NCBI GenBank assembly: GCA_038123275.1
Contig: JAYORG010000005.1
Location: 20,514 to 84,513 of the forward strand
Source: CAJQHT01 sp038123275
Lineage (GTDB): Bacteria > Pseudomonadota > Alphaproteobacteria > Rickettsiales > UBA1997
Length of the DNA stretch: 64,000 bases
Direction: 5' to 3'
This document shows, one piece after another, positions 18,613 to 27,972 of the stretch. How positions within the stretch are numbered: the first letter of the stretch is position 1; each line of letters opens with the position of its first letter. The notes under the pieces were generated by a model. It ran no database searches. It saw nothing but the letters and a program-made list of their open reading frames with translations, and was not told the origin of the DNA. Position numbers and translations under genes: made by a program.

Positions 18613-19308
18613 TTATTCAACTATTATACAATCCGACCTCTTCTTTCTAGCCTTAGCAATAAATTTTATACAAAATTCTTCGGCCTTTACTTGATTTCTA
18701 AAATTACCAATTTGCAAACGATAAAAAATACCTCTTTTACCCAAGTCAGCTTTTTGAATAAAATATTTCAATTGATAAAATAATGCAGGATGTTCATTTT
18801 TTAATTTTAACCAATATTTATAAGCTGATTCTTTTGACTTCAATGCTGCCAATTGCACTCTACTGTAGGGCTTTTTAATATTTATATTATTTTCAACAGC
18901 AACATTAACTGGTGGACTAACTACTACCTTATCAACATTAACAATTAAAGTTTTATCTTGCCCTGACCTATTTCTTTTTGCAGTTTTAGGAGTCTCAATA
19001 ATTGTAATATCCCTCTTTTTTGAATTATCTCTCTTATTACCAACAATATTATCATAAATGGTCTTATCAATATTCTTAATCTTTAAATTTTTATCCTTAT
19101 TTCTAACTTTAATTTCATAATCTGGAGATTTTACCAACTCAATACTTTCATCTTGACCGCTGCTAACAAAATAATAAGCACTAATTGTAACCATAACAAA
19201 AGATAGAATAGAAACCAAAACAGCAATGATTTTCAATGGTTTCTTTACAAAAAAACCATTACTGCGCCTTTCTTTTTCAATCATATATCCAAAATCATCA
19301 TTAGACAT
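18613..19308 (-). CDS. SPOR-domain membrane protein
   Basis: The 231-residue protein has a cytoplasmic N-terminus, one membrane helix near residues 27-50 (IIAVLVSILSFVMVTISAYYF), a Lys/Asn-rich linker, and a C-terminal SPOR-like domain from about residue 150 (YSRVQLAALKSKESAYKYW ... GIFYRLQIGNFRNQVKAEEFC). SPOR domains bind denuded septal peptidoglycan, so a role in division or envelope remodelling is probable. It starts at the stop of argS (TAATG, one-base overlap), so translation is likely coupled. SPOR genes following argS are common in alphaproteobacteria. Confidence 0.85.
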   Translation of the reverse strand: MSNDDFGYMIEKERRSNGFFVKKPLKIIAVLVSILSFVMVTISAYYFVSSGQDESIELVKSPDYEIKVRNKDKNLKIKNIDKTIYDNIVGNKRDNSKKRDITIIETPKTAKRNRSGQDKTLIVNVDKVVVSPPVNVAVENNINIKKPYSRVQLAALKSKESAYKYWLKLKNEHPALFYQLKYFIQKADLGKRGIFYRLQIGNFRNQVKAEEFCIKFIAKARKKRSDCIIVE

Positions 19309-21074
19309 TATCTCATCTCCTGTAATGGTTTAATATTAAAAATTGCTAATGCATTAGCAATTATTTTCATTGTTACTAAAATTAAATAAATTCTGGATTT
19401 GGTTAAATTTTCATTTTCTAAGATAATAAACCTTAATTCTTCATTTTTTACACCTTCATTATATAAAAAATGAAAACTTGCCGCTAATTCCTGTAAATAA
19501 AAAGCAATTCTATGAGGCTCAAAATTACTAACTGCCATTTCTATCACTCTTGGATAATTAGCCAATTTTTTTATTAAATCAATTTCAACATCACTTTTTA
19601 AATTAGTAAATATATTTTCGGAGATTTTTTCTTCACTTAAATTGTCTAATTTAGGAATTTCATCTTTTAATTTTCTAAGAACAGAAGAACAACGAGCAAA
19701 AGCATATTGCACATAAAAAATTGGATTATCTTTTGATTGCTCTAACATTTTAGCTAAATCAAAATCAAAAGGAGCATCATTTTTCCTGGTTAACATTGTA
19801 AAACGAAGAACATCTGCCCCAACCTCATCAACAACGTCACGCATTGAAACAAAATTACCTGATCTTTTTGACATTTTAAAAGGCTGGCCATCTTTGATAA
19901 ATTTTACCATTTGACATAAAATAACTTTTACTTGTGCTTTATCATTACTAATTGCTTTTACTACACCATTTAATCTTTTAACATAGCCAGCATGATCAAA
20001 ACCAAGAGGTAAAATCATTTTTTTAAAACCTCTATTAAATTTATCTAAAGCATAGCCAATATCTCCTGCTAAATAAGTTAGAGTTCCATCTGCTTTTTTA
20101 ACAACACGATCACTATCATCACCAAATAAAGTTGATTTAAATAATGTTTGTTTTTCACTAGAATAATCTTCTGGTAACTTACCTTTTGGCGCCTCTAACA
20201 CTCCCTCATAAATAAGATTTTGATCTTCTAATATTTTAATTGCCTCATTAATCTTATTATTATCATGTAAATTCTTCTTTTCTGAAAAGAAAACATCATG
20301 TTTTATTCCAAGCTTCTCTAAATCACTTCGAATCATGTCCATCATAGCATCAACCACAAAATCACGAATTAAATCAACATATTCCAATTCATTTTTATCC
20401 ACCAATTGATCTTGATATTTATCTTTTAATTTTTTTCCTATTTCAATTAAATATTCTCCAGGATACAACCCTTGCGGAATGGTGATTTTCTGCCCTAAAC
20501 TTTCTAAATATCTTAAATAAGCTGATTTAACCAAAGTTTTAATTTGGCTACCTGCATCATTAATGTAATATTCTTTTACAACATCAAAACCAGTTTTAAT
20601 TAAAAGATTAGCCAATACATCCCCATATATTGCTCCACGAGTATGACCAACATGCATTGGTCCAGTCGGATTTGGCGAGGCATATTCAACATTAATTTTT
20701 TCTCCTTGACCCAAATTGGGCAAAATAAATTCTTTTTGACTTAAAATATTATTTAAAAAATCATGCCAAACTTTAGCCTTAAATATAATATTAATAAAAC
20801 CTGGCCCAGCCATTTTAACAGTTTTAATTTTAGAATCTTTATTTAAATCTAAAATAATTAAACCAGCCAAATCTTGAGGCTTCATTTTAAAATCTTTGCA
20901 TAAAACCATAGCAGCATTAGTGGCAACGTCACCATGCGCTTTATCTTTACAAGGTTCTACTGTGAAAATATCAAATTTACTCTTAGGGATCTCAATATTG
21001 TTATCCACAGCAATATCAGTGATAATTTTTATTATTTGTTCTTTAGTATTTTTAAAAATATTCATTAAACACAT
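19308..21074 (-). CDS. argS: Arginyl-tRNA synthetase
   Basis: ArgS charges tRNA-Arg. The 588-residue class I enzyme has the HIGH-like motif NPTGPMHVGHTRGAIYGD near residue 135 and the KMSK motif FKMSKRSGN near residue 380. ANALAIFNIKPLQEM ends the anticodon-binding domain. Two starts are possible: ATG at 21074 (MCLMNIF) or the ATG three codons later at 21065 (MNIFKN), the latter giving the usual N-terminus. It is coupled to the SPOR gene downstream. murB lies upstream on the same strand, 57 bp away. Confidence 0.96.
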   Translation of the reverse strand: MCLMNIFKNTKEQIIKIITDIAVDNNIEIPKSKFDIFTVEPCKDKAHGDVATNAAMVLCKDFKMKPQDLAGLIILDLNKDSKIKTVKMAGPGFINIIFKAKVWHDFLNNILSQKEFILPNLGQGEKINVEYASPNPTGPMHVGHTRGAIYGDVLANLLIKTGFDVVKEYYINDAGSQIKTLVKSAYLRYLESLGQKITIPQGLYPGEYLIEIGKKLKDKYQDQLVDKNELEYVDLIRDFVVDAMMDMIRSDLEKLGIKHDVFFSEKKNLHDNNKINEAIKILEDQNLIYEGVLEAPKGKLPEDYSSEKQTLFKSTLFGDDSDRVVKKADGTLTYLAGDIGYALDKFNRGFKKMILPLGFDHAGYVKRLNGVVKAISNDKAQVKVILCQMVKFIKDGQPFKMSKRSGNFVSMRDVVDEVGADVLRFTMLTRKNDAPFDFDLAKMLEQSKDNPIFYVQYAFARCSSVLRKLKDEIPKLDNLSEEKISENIFTNLKSDVEIDLIKKLANYPRVIEMAVSNFEPHRIAFYLQELAASFHFLYNEGVKNEELRFIILENENLTKSRIYLILVTMKIIANALAIFNIKPLQEMR

Positions 21075-21131
21075 TAGTTAACATTAATTAATATCCCCCT
21101 GACGTATTGGGATCAATGACTAAACTTAAAC

Positions 21132-22025
21132 TTATTCTTCACCAATAATCTTAATTTCCCATTCTAAAACAACTCCTGTTTTTTCTTTTACTGTATCAAT
21201 CACCTTATTCCCTAAACTAATTAAATCGCTAGCTGTAGCGCTGCCATTATTAATCATAAAATTACAATGCTTTTGAGATATTTGAGCATCTCCAACACTC
21301 ATTCCTCTGCATCCTGCCTCATCAATTAAAACCCAAGCTTTTTTATCTTTAGGGTTTTTAAAAGTGCTACCTCCGGTTTTATTTCTAATTGGCTGGGTAT
21401 CTTCACGATTTTTATTAAATTGTGCTATTTTAACTCCTACTTCCTTGATAGTGCTCTTTTTAACTTTAAATTTTCCTTCTAAAATTAAGAAATCCTTAGC
21501 TAGTTTATTGGATCTGTAAGAAAAATTAAAATCTTCATTTTTAATATCAACTAACTCACCTTGAAAATTTATTACCTTAGCAGAAATTAAACTCAAAGAA
21601 ATATCTCCACCATAACAGCCAGCATTCATAGCAATTGCACCACCTATGGAACCAGGTATGCCAGTTAAAAATTCTAACCCAGATAAAGCATTAACTTTTG
21701 AATAAATAGCCACATTAGAACATAAACAAGCAGCACCAACAGTTAAAATATCTTCTTGATGGTCTATTTTAGAAAATTCTCTACCAAGTTTTATTACCAC
21801 ACCCTTTATTCCACCATCACGAATAATAATATTAGATCCAACCCCAATTATCATAACAGGCAAATTAGAATCTTTATTTTTTAAAAAGAATTCTAAGTCT
21901 AAAACATCCTTTGGACGAAATAAAATTTCTGCCTTACCTCCAACCTGAAACCAATTAGTTTTCGATAAATCAGCATTAAATCTATAGGAACCTCTAACCT
22001 TAGGTAATTTACTTGTCAGTTCCAT
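21132..22025 (-). CDS. murB: UDP-N-acetylenolpyruvoylglucosamine reductase
   Basis: MurB is the FAD-dependent, NADPH-using reductase that makes UDP-N-acetylmuramate for peptidoglycan. The 297-residue protein has NWFQVGGKAEILFRP near residue 25, GVGSNIIIRDGG near residue 60, GIPGSIGGAIAMNAGCYGG near residue 122, and TGGSTFKNPKDKKAWVLID near residue 218 with the catalytic serine. Its start overlaps the end of the SemiSWEET gene by 17 bp. Together with lpxC and the SPOR protein it shows that the cell keeps a normal Gram-negative wall. Confidence 0.95.
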   Translation of the reverse strand: MELTSKLPKVRGSYRFNADLSKTNWFQVGGKAEILFRPKDVLDLEFFLKNKDSNLPVMIIGVGSNIIIRDGGIKGVVIKLGREFSKIDHQEDILTVGAACLCSNVAIYSKVNALSGLEFLTGIPGSIGGAIAMNAGCYGGDISLSLISAKVINFQGELVDIKNEDFNFSYRSNKLAKDFLILEGKFKVKKSTIKEVGVKIAQFNKNREDTQPIRNKTGGSTFKNPKDKKAWVLIDEAGCRGMSVGDAQISQKHCNFMINNGSATASDLISLGNKVIDTVKEKTGVVLEWEIKIIGEE

Positions 22026-22287
22026 TTAAAACATTTTTGATTTTAATAAATAAGATCATAGATGCCAACACTAAGGTTAAAAGATTAGCGCCAACTATGA
22101 TATAAGTTTTAATTAACACACCAAATATAGTCCATAACATAACCCCTAAAACAAAGCTAATATACATTAACAAAGAAATACCCCTAGTATCTCTAGTTTT
22201 AATAGTTTTTATAGTTTGTGGTAAAAAACTAATTGTTGTCAAAGTAGCCGCCACTAAACCAATAATATCTATATATGTTAATTCCAT
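22009..22287 (-). CDS. SemiSWEET-like small membrane transporter (PQ-loop)
   Basis: This 92-residue protein has three predicted membrane helices and the PQ motif in ISFLPQTIKTIKTRDTRGIS (about residues 19-38), which is the SemiSWEET signature. SemiSWEETs dimerise and pass small sugars down a gradient. The other helices are GISLLMYISFVLGVMLWTIFG and YIIVGANLLTLVLASMILFI. It overlaps murB by 17 bp and faces away from gpmI. A sugar-uptake role is family inference only, and the substrate is unknown. Confidence 0.88.
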   Translation of the reverse strand: MELTYIDIIGLVAATLTTISFLPQTIKTIKTRDTRGISLLMYISFVLGVMLWTIFGVLIKTYIIVGANLLTLVLASMILFIKIKNVLNGTDK

Positions 22288-22388
22288 GGTTGAAAATTGT
22301 TTTTAAAAAAATATTATTATTAACATAGTTTATGTGCTAGTTAATAACCAACTTGCAAAGTTAAAAAATTTATCTTTAAACAAATCTA

Positions 22389-23939
22389 ATGTTAAACAAT
22401 ATTAAAAACAATTTAAAAAAGCCGATACTTCTATGCATTTTAGACGGCTGGGGCATTGGTAAAAAAGATGTTAACTTAAATGCTATTTTCAAAGCTAATA
22501 CACCTAATTATGACTCAATTTTAGCTAATTACCCCAACTCTAAACTTGGAACTTCTGGCTTAGATGTTGGTTTGCCAGACGGTCAAATGGGCAATTCCGA
22601 GGTTGGACACATGACTATTGGCTCTGGCAGAGTAATATATCAAGACCTACCCAGAATTAATAAGGCTATTGAAAGTAATGAACTAGAAAAACACCCTTAT
22701 CTAAAATCCTTAATTAAAAATTGCAAAGAAAACAACAAACCATGTCACCTACTAGGGCTACTTTCTGAAGGTGGTGTACATTCACATCAAGATCACATTA
22801 CCTATTTAGCTAAAATAATTGCCAACCACAATATTACAGTTAAAATCCATGCTTTTCTAGATGGTAGAGATGTAGAACAAAAAAACTCTCTTAAAGCAAT
22901 TACAAAATTTGAAAATGAAATTAAAGATTTTCCAAATATTAAAATAGCCACAATTTCTGGTCGTTATTATGCTATGGATAGAGACAATAAATGGGATAGA
23001 ATTAAATTAGCCTATGACTCAATTATTAAAGCTAAAGGAAATACAGCAACAAATGCAATTGAGGCAATAGAAAAATCTTATCAGGAAAATATTACTGATG
23101 AATTTCTAATTCCTACCACAATTAATAATTTTAATGGAATTAATGATGGAGATGCACTTTTAGTAGCCAATTTTAGAGCAGACCGCATTAGACAAATATC
23201 ACACGCTCTACTTGATCCTAATTTTGAAGAATTTGAAACAAAAAATTTAAAATTTTGCTCTAAAGTAGCAATGACTAGATATTCTAAAGATCTAGATAAA
23301 TATTACTCTATTTTATTTCCAAAAATTGAGGTTAAAAATTCTCTTGGTGAAATTTTACAACAAAATAATCTAAAACAATTAAGAATTGCTGAAACTGAAA
23401 AATATGCCCATGTTACCTTCTTCTTTAGTGGTGGCCAAGAAAAAGAATTTGAAGGAGAAGAAAGAATTCTAATAAAATCTCCTAATGTAGCAACTTATGA
23501 TTTAAAACCAAATATGTCTGCCAATCAAGTTGGAGAAAGTTTAAAAACAGCAATTGAATCAAATAAATATGATTTTATTGTGGTTAACTATGCAAATCCA
23601 GACATGGTAGGACATAGCGGAGTATTTAACGCTGCAGTAAATGCCTGTGAAATTATCGACAATCAACTGAATATACTAAAAGATACAATTTTAAAACAAG
23701 ATGGTCTAATGTTAGTTACCGCTGATCATGGTAATATAGAAAAAATGATTACTAAAAATGGTAAGCCCCATACAGCACATACTACTAACCCGGTTCCTTT
23801 TATTTTAATTGGAAACGATGTATCCAACTTTACGCTAAAAGATGGTACTCTAGCTGATATTACTCCAACCATCTTAAATTTAATGACAATTAAAAAACCA
23901 CAAGAAGTAACTGGTAATAATTTAATTAAATTAAAATGA
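22389..23939 (+). CDS. gpmI: 2,3-bisphosphoglycerate-independent phosphoglycerate mutase
   Basis: GpmI interconverts 3- and 2-phosphoglycerate in glycolysis and gluconeogenesis using two Mn ions. The 516-residue protein opens PILLCILDGWGIG, has the phosphoserine loop QMGNSEVGHMTIGSGR near residue 62, and HAFLDGRDV near residue 152. The metal-binding NPDMVGHSGVF lies near residue 405 and TADHGNIEKM near residue 445. Full length matches the family. The lepB start overlaps its stop by 4 bp (ATGA). Together with the aldolase it shows a working triose-phosphate pathway. Confidence 0.96.
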   Translation: MLNNIKNNLKKPILLCILDGWGIGKKDVNLNAIFKANTPNYDSILANYPNSKLGTSGLDVGLPDGQMGNSEVGHMTIGSGRVIYQDLPRINKAIESNELEKHPYLKSLIKNCKENNKPCHLLGLLSEGGVHSHQDHITYLAKIIANHNITVKIHAFLDGRDVEQKNSLKAITKFENEIKDFPNIKIATISGRYYAMDRDNKWDRIKLAYDSIIKAKGNTATNAIEAIEKSYQENITDEFLIPTTINNFNGINDGDALLVANFRADRIRQISHALLDPNFEEFETKNLKFCSKVAMTRYSKDLDKYYSILFPKIEVKNSLGEILQQNNLKQLRIAETEKYAHVTFFFSGGQEKEFEGEERILIKSPNVATYDLKPNMSANQVGESLKTAIESNKYDFIVVNYANPDMVGHSGVFNAAVNACEIIDNQLNILKDTILKQDGLMLVTADHGNIEKMITKNGKPHTAHTTNPVPFILIGNDVSNFTLKDGTLADITPTILNLMTIKKPQEVTGNNLIKLK

Positions 23940-24715
23940 AACAAGAAGACATTCAAAAAGAAGCTGAAAAATTTGATAAAGATCAAAAAGCCGCTAAAAA
24001 GAAAAAAGATGATGGCTGGAAAGCGTTCATAAAAACATTTGCTCTAGCTGCAGTTTTTGCAATTACGATTCGCTCTTTTTTATACGAACCATTTCATATA
24101 CCATCAAGCTCAATGAAGCCAGGATTACTAATTGGAGACTATATATTTGTTTCTAAAATGAGTTACGGATATAGCAAATATTCCTTTCCTTTCTCTTCTT
24201 TTAATTTATTTAATGGTAGATTTTTAGAAGATAAACCAAAAAGAGGTGATCCGGCAGTTTTTCGCCTTCCATCAAATCCAAAGATTAATTATATCAAAAG
24301 AATTGTCGGCATACCTGGAGACCAAATTAAAATGTATGATGGAAAACTATACATCAATAATAAACCAATTATAAAAACTTATACCCAAAATTTTATAGAT
24401 GACGACAAAACACAAATTCCAATATTTAAAGAAAATATTGGTGGTAAAGAATTTTTAACTTTAGATCAATATAAAGACACTCCTCAAGATAATACTGGAA
24501 TTTACCAAGTTCCACCAAATCACTATTTTGTCATGGGAGACAATAGAGATAATTCTCAAGATAGCAGGTTTCAATCTCAGGTTGGTTTTATTCCAAAAGA
24601 TAATTTAGTAGGACGTGCTACACTAATCTTCTTTTCCAGTAAATACCCTATTTGGAAATTCTGGAAATGGCATAAATCTATTAGATTTAATAGAGTGCTT
24701 CAAAGAATTAAATAG
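23936..24715 (+). CDS. lepB: Signal peptidase I
   Basis: LepB cuts signal peptides from exported proteins at the periplasmic face of the inner membrane. The 259-residue protein has a Lys-rich cytoplasmic head, then one membrane helix (FIKTFALAAVFAITIRSFLY). The catalytic serine lies in PSSSMKPGLLIGDY near residue 58, the catalytic lysine in NYIKRIVGIPGD near residue 120, and GDNRDNSQDSR near residue 200. It is coupled to gpmI by a 4-bp overlap. The convergent cysE stop lies 6 bp further, leaving no room for a classical terminator. Confidence 0.96.
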   Translation: MKQEDIQKEAEKFDKDQKAAKKKKDDGWKAFIKTFALAAVFAITIRSFLYEPFHIPSSSMKPGLLIGDYIFVSKMSYGYSKYSFPFSSFNLFNGRFLEDKPKRGDPAVFRLPSNPKINYIKRIVGIPGDQIKMYDGKLYINNKPIIKTYTQNFIDDDKTQIPIFKENIGGKEFLTLDQYKDTPQDNTGIYQVPPNHYFVMGDNRDNSQDSRFQSQVGFIPKDNLVGRATLIFFSSKYPIWKFWKWHKSIRFNRVLQRIK

Positions 24716-24721
24716 ACCAAT

Positions 24722-25252
24722 CTAAATAAAATATTCAATATCATAGACTTTTCTGGCCATCTCTTTACTAGTTGCACCAACCATAACTTTTTGAATATCA
24801 ACATCTTTAACAACTATTGCATTTGGCCCTATTTTAGCACCATTGCCAAGCTTAATATTGCCAATAACCTTTGCTCCTGCTCCAATAACAACATGATTAC
24901 CAATGGTTGGATGTCTTTTTTTATCAGTAATTTTGCCACTGCCACCAAGAGTAACACCATGATAAATCGTTACATCATTACCAATAACAGTAGTTTCCCC
25001 TATCACAACCCCTGTTCCATGATCAATAAATAATCTCTTTCCTATTTTTGCTCCTGGATGAATTTCTATTCCAGTTAATATACTGGCAAGATTAGAGATA
25101 AAACGTGGAATAATTGGAACTCCCAATTTAAATAAAAAGTTAGAAATACGATAAAAAAACATAACATGCGCACCAGGATAGCATAATATTATCTCTAAAA
25201 TATTAGTTTTAGCTGGATCTTTTTTTTTGATGTTTTGCAGGAAATCTAACAT
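24722..25252 (-). CDS. cysE: Serine O-acetyltransferase (short form)
   Basis: CysE makes O-acetylserine, the acceptor used by CysK. At 176 residues it is the short EpsC-like form, lacking much of the N-terminal domain of the Escherichia coli enzyme. A left-handed beta-helix of hexapeptide repeats fills the centre (IGKRLFIDHGTGVVIGETTVIG, DVTIYHGVTLGGSG), with active-site histidines at DHGTG and YHGVTLGG. It lies on the same strand as the cys operon but 226 bp beyond cysK, separated by a full palindromic repeat. It may therefore be its own transcript or a read-through product. Confidence 0.93.
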   Translation of the reverse strand: MLDFLQNIKKKDPAKTNILEIILCYPGAHVMFFYRISNFLFKLGVPIIPRFISNLASILTGIEIHPGAKIGKRLFIDHGTGVVIGETTVIGNDVTIYHGVTLGGSGKITDKKRHPTIGNHVVIGAGAKVIGNIKLGNGAKIGPNAIVVKDVDIQKVMVGATSKEMARKVYDIEYFI

Positions 25253-25282
25253 GATAAATGTTTTTATTATATTTCATACCAT

Positions 25283-25459
25283 GTCATTCTGAATTTAGAA
25301 ACTCTTAGAAATCCCTGATTGCTTAGAGTTTCTTACATGAAGAACCTCACGCCTCATAACGTAAGTTAATATTAACATTCCTCTTGTAACGTAAGATCCT
25401 TCACATAAGAACTTCTAAGAAATTAAAAATTTCTAAAAAGCTCTAAGTTCAGGATAACA
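25283..25459. repeat. Full palindromic repeat between cysE and cysK
   Basis: The ends are GTCATTCTGAA and TTCAGGATAAC. The left hairpin is AAACTCTTAG...TTGCTTAGAGTTT and the right hairpin AGAACTTCTAAGAAATT...AATTTCTAAAAAGCTCT. Length 177 bp, as for other full copies. Confidence 0.8.
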
Positions 25460-25478
25460 AGTATGATGACATAAAAAA

Positions 25479-26423
25479 TTAAACCTCAATATCTTCAAAT
25501 AAAATTGAAGACAAATATCTTTCTCCGCATGAAGGAAGGATAAATACTATCAACTTACCGGCATTTTCTGGCCTTTTAGCAACTTCTTTAGCAGCTTTTA
25601 AAGCAGCACCAGATGAAATTCCACCTAAAATACCTTCTTTTAAAGCAAGCTCTTTTGCATTAGACACAGCATCTTCATTAGAAACTTGAATAATTTCATC
25701 AATAATACCAGTATTTAAAATCTCAGGCACAAAACCAGCTCCAATTCCTTGAATTTTATGAGGACCAGGCTCGCCACCAGACAAAATTGGACTAGCTTCT
25801 GGTTCAACTGCAATCATTTTAATATCAGGATTTTTTTCTTTCAAAACACTGCCAACTCCAGTTATAGTGCCACCAGTTCCAATACCACTAACAACAATAT
25901 CTACTTTACCGTCAGTATCATTCCAAATTTCTTGTGCAGTAGTTTTTTTATGAACTTCAACATTTGCTTCATTGGCAAATTGTTGTAAAATTACTGAATC
26001 AGCCATTCCAGAACTTAATTCTTCAGCTTTAGCAACTGCACCTTTCATACCTTTTGCAGCTTCAGTTAAAACCAACTCAGCACCATATGCTTTTAATAAC
26101 TTCCTTCTCTCCAATGACATAGATTCTGGCATGGTTAAAATTAAACGATAACCCTTAATTGCTGCTACAAAAGCTAGAGCAATTCCAGTATTTCCAGAAG
26201 TTGGCTCAATTAAAGTAGTTTTTCCAGGGGTAATCTTACCAGATTTTTCTGCAGCCTCAATCATATTGGCACCAATTCTATCTTTTACTGAATTAGCAGG
26301 ATTAAAATATTCTAACTTAGCAACAATAGTTGCTTTAGTATCATTTAATTTATTAATTTTTACTAACGGCGTATTACCAATTAGATCTATTACATTATTT
26401 GCAATTTTCATTTTTGTTTCCAT
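25479..26423 (-). CDS. cysK: O-acetylserine sulfhydrylase (cysteine synthase)
   Basis: CysK combines O-acetylserine with sulfide to give cysteine using pyridoxal phosphate. The 314-residue protein has IGNTPLVKIN near residue 14, the PLP lysine in NPANSVKDRIG near residue 45, TSGNTGIALAF near residue 75, GIGTGGTITGVG near residue 180, and GISSGAALKAA near residue 268. Its start lies 1 base before the cysN stop, so it is the last tightly linked gene of the cys operon. Confidence 0.96.
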   Translation of the reverse strand: METKMKIANNVIDLIGNTPLVKINKLNDTKATIVAKLEYFNPANSVKDRIGANMIEAAEKSGKITPGKTTLIEPTSGNTGIALAFVAAIKGYRLILTMPESMSLERRKLLKAYGAELVLTEAAKGMKGAVAKAEELSSGMADSVILQQFANEANVEVHKKTTAQEIWNDTDGKVDIVVSGIGTGGTITGVGSVLKEKNPDIKMIAVEPEASPILSGGEPGPHKIQGIGAGFVPEILNTGIIDEIIQVSNEDAVSNAKELALKEGILGGISSGAALKAAKEVAKRPENAGKLIVFILPSCGERYLSSILFEDIEV

Positions 26424-26424
26424 A

Positions 26425-27750
26425 TTATTTTTTTAAATATTTTTTAATTAAAGAATAAAATTCAAAAAAGAACCCTTCTTTTTTAAGAGTTTTATCGAGC
26501 CCTGCCTCACTTGCTTCAACTATTCCACAAGCCACAGTTTCATTTGTACTTTTATCAATAAGCAAAAATGAACCTGTCTTTCTATTAGTTTTAAAATCAT
26601 CAAAAGCTATTGGTGATGATAAAGAAATATCAACATTAGCAATTTGATTTTGTTTAATATCATCAATATGCTCTTCTTTTTGTAAAGTTTCAACATTTAT
26701 ATGAAAATTGACATTATCTATCCTAGCTCTTGTGTAATTATGATTTAATTTAATAAAATATTCTTTAGAATTATCACGATTAAAATCTTCTTCGCTAAAC
26801 CATAATAAATGTGATTTAAAATGATCTGCTAATTGTGGTTTATTAGCAAAATCTGCAATTAACCCTCCACGATCAAGATCAATATCTTTATCCAGCCTTA
26901 TTAAAATAGAATCATTCGAATTAGCAGTTTCTACATTTTTAGAAGAATGTATTATTTCAATAATTGTAGCATTTTTCTTCAAAGGATAGGCACTAACACC
27001 ATCTCCAACATTTAAAATTCCTGTTGATAAAAATCCTTGATAATATCTTTTTTGATCATCTTTAATAACTTTTTGCACTTGCAATCTAGTAACTGCCTTA
27101 TCAGAAGCTTTATGTCTAATAGCTAAAAGATAATCAATTATAGACTTACCTTTATACCAAGAGATATTATCACTCTTTTTAACTATATTATCCCCTTTTA
27201 ATGCAATGATAGGAACAAAATAGATATTATCAAAATTCAAATCTTTGGTTTTTTGTAAATATTCTCTTTTAATTTTATCAAAAGTTTTTTGGTCATTATT
27301 AATTAAATCCATCTTATTAACAGCAACGATAATATTTTTGATACCAAATAAATGAGAAATATAACTATGTCTAATAGTTTGAGTTTTTATTCCTTTCTTG
27401 CCATCAATTAAGATAATAGCAATATTAGAATTAGAAGCGGCAACAGCCATATTCCTGGTATATTGTTCATGACCTGGGGCATCAGCAATAATAAATTTTT
27501 GATCCTTATGAGAAAAATAACGATACGCAGCATCAATAGTAATTCTTTGTGATCTTTCGGAAGTTAACCCATCTAGAAATAAAGAGAAATCAATCTCTCC
27601 ACCCTTAAAAGAAACATCTGTTGACTTTGTTACTTCTTCAATTTGATCCTGATAAAGAGAGTCAGTGTCATAAAGAAGTCTACCAATTAATGTAGATTTA
27701 CCGTCATCAACATTTCCTGCTGTTAAAAATTTTATTATTTCTTGTGTCAT
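26425..27750 (-). CDS. cysN: Sulfate adenylyltransferase subunit 1 (GTPase CysN)
   Basis: CysN is the regulatory GTPase that drives ATP sulfurylase (CysD) to form adenylyl sulfate. The 441-residue protein has G1 GNVDDGKSTLIGRLLYD near residue 12, G3 DAPGHEQYTRNM near residue 93, and G4 NKMDL near residue 145, followed by EF-Tu-like beta-barrel domains. It ends without a fused APS kinase domain, and no cysC is in the window. This fits direct reduction of APS by the downstream-acting CysH. A 222-bp gap with a repeat element separates it from cysD, an interruption inside the operon. Confidence 0.94.
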   Translation of the reverse strand: MTQEIIKFLTAGNVDDGKSTLIGRLLYDTDSLYQDQIEEVTKSTDVSFKGGEIDFSLFLDGLTSERSQRITIDAAYRYFSHKDQKFIIADAPGHEQYTRNMAVAASNSNIAIILIDGKKGIKTQTIRHSYISHLFGIKNIIVAVNKMDLINNDQKTFDKIKREYLQKTKDLNFDNIYFVPIIALKGDNIVKKSDNISWYKGKSIIDYLLAIRHKASDKAVTRLQVQKVIKDDQKRYYQGFLSTGILNVGDGVSAYPLKKNATIIEIIHSSKNVETANSNDSILIRLDKDIDLDRGGLIADFANKPQLADHFKSHLLWFSEEDFNRDNSKEYFIKLNHNYTRARIDNVNFHINVETLQKEEHIDDIKQNQIANVDISLSSPIAFDDFKTNRKTGSFLLIDKSTNETVACGIVEASEAGLDKTLKKEGFFFEFYSLIKKYLKK

Positions 27751-27786
27751 TTTATATTTAAAAAATTTTAATTTTTTTCTTTTAAT

Positions 27787-27964
27787 GTCATCCTGAAGAC
27801 TAGTAACTCTTGTAAAGCTTTGCTTTACTAGAGTTACTTGGCGAAGGAACTCACACTACAAATGGAGGGGTTAATATTAACTCCTCCACCCTTTTAAGTG
27901 AGGTCCTTCTACAAGTTACTCTAAGTCAGCAAGCTGACCAAGAGTAACTAGCATTCAGGATGAC
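27787..27964. repeat. Full palindromic repeat between cysD and cysN
   Basis: Ends GTCATCCTGAA and TTCAGGATGAC. The left hairpin is GTAACTCTTGTAAAG-CTTTG-CTTTACTAGAGTTAC and the right AAGTTACTCTAAGTCAGC...GCTGACCAAGAGTAACT. It separates two genes whose products form one enzyme, so it must be read through or bypassed by a second promoter. Confidence 0.85.
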
Positions 27965-27972
27965 AGTAGAAA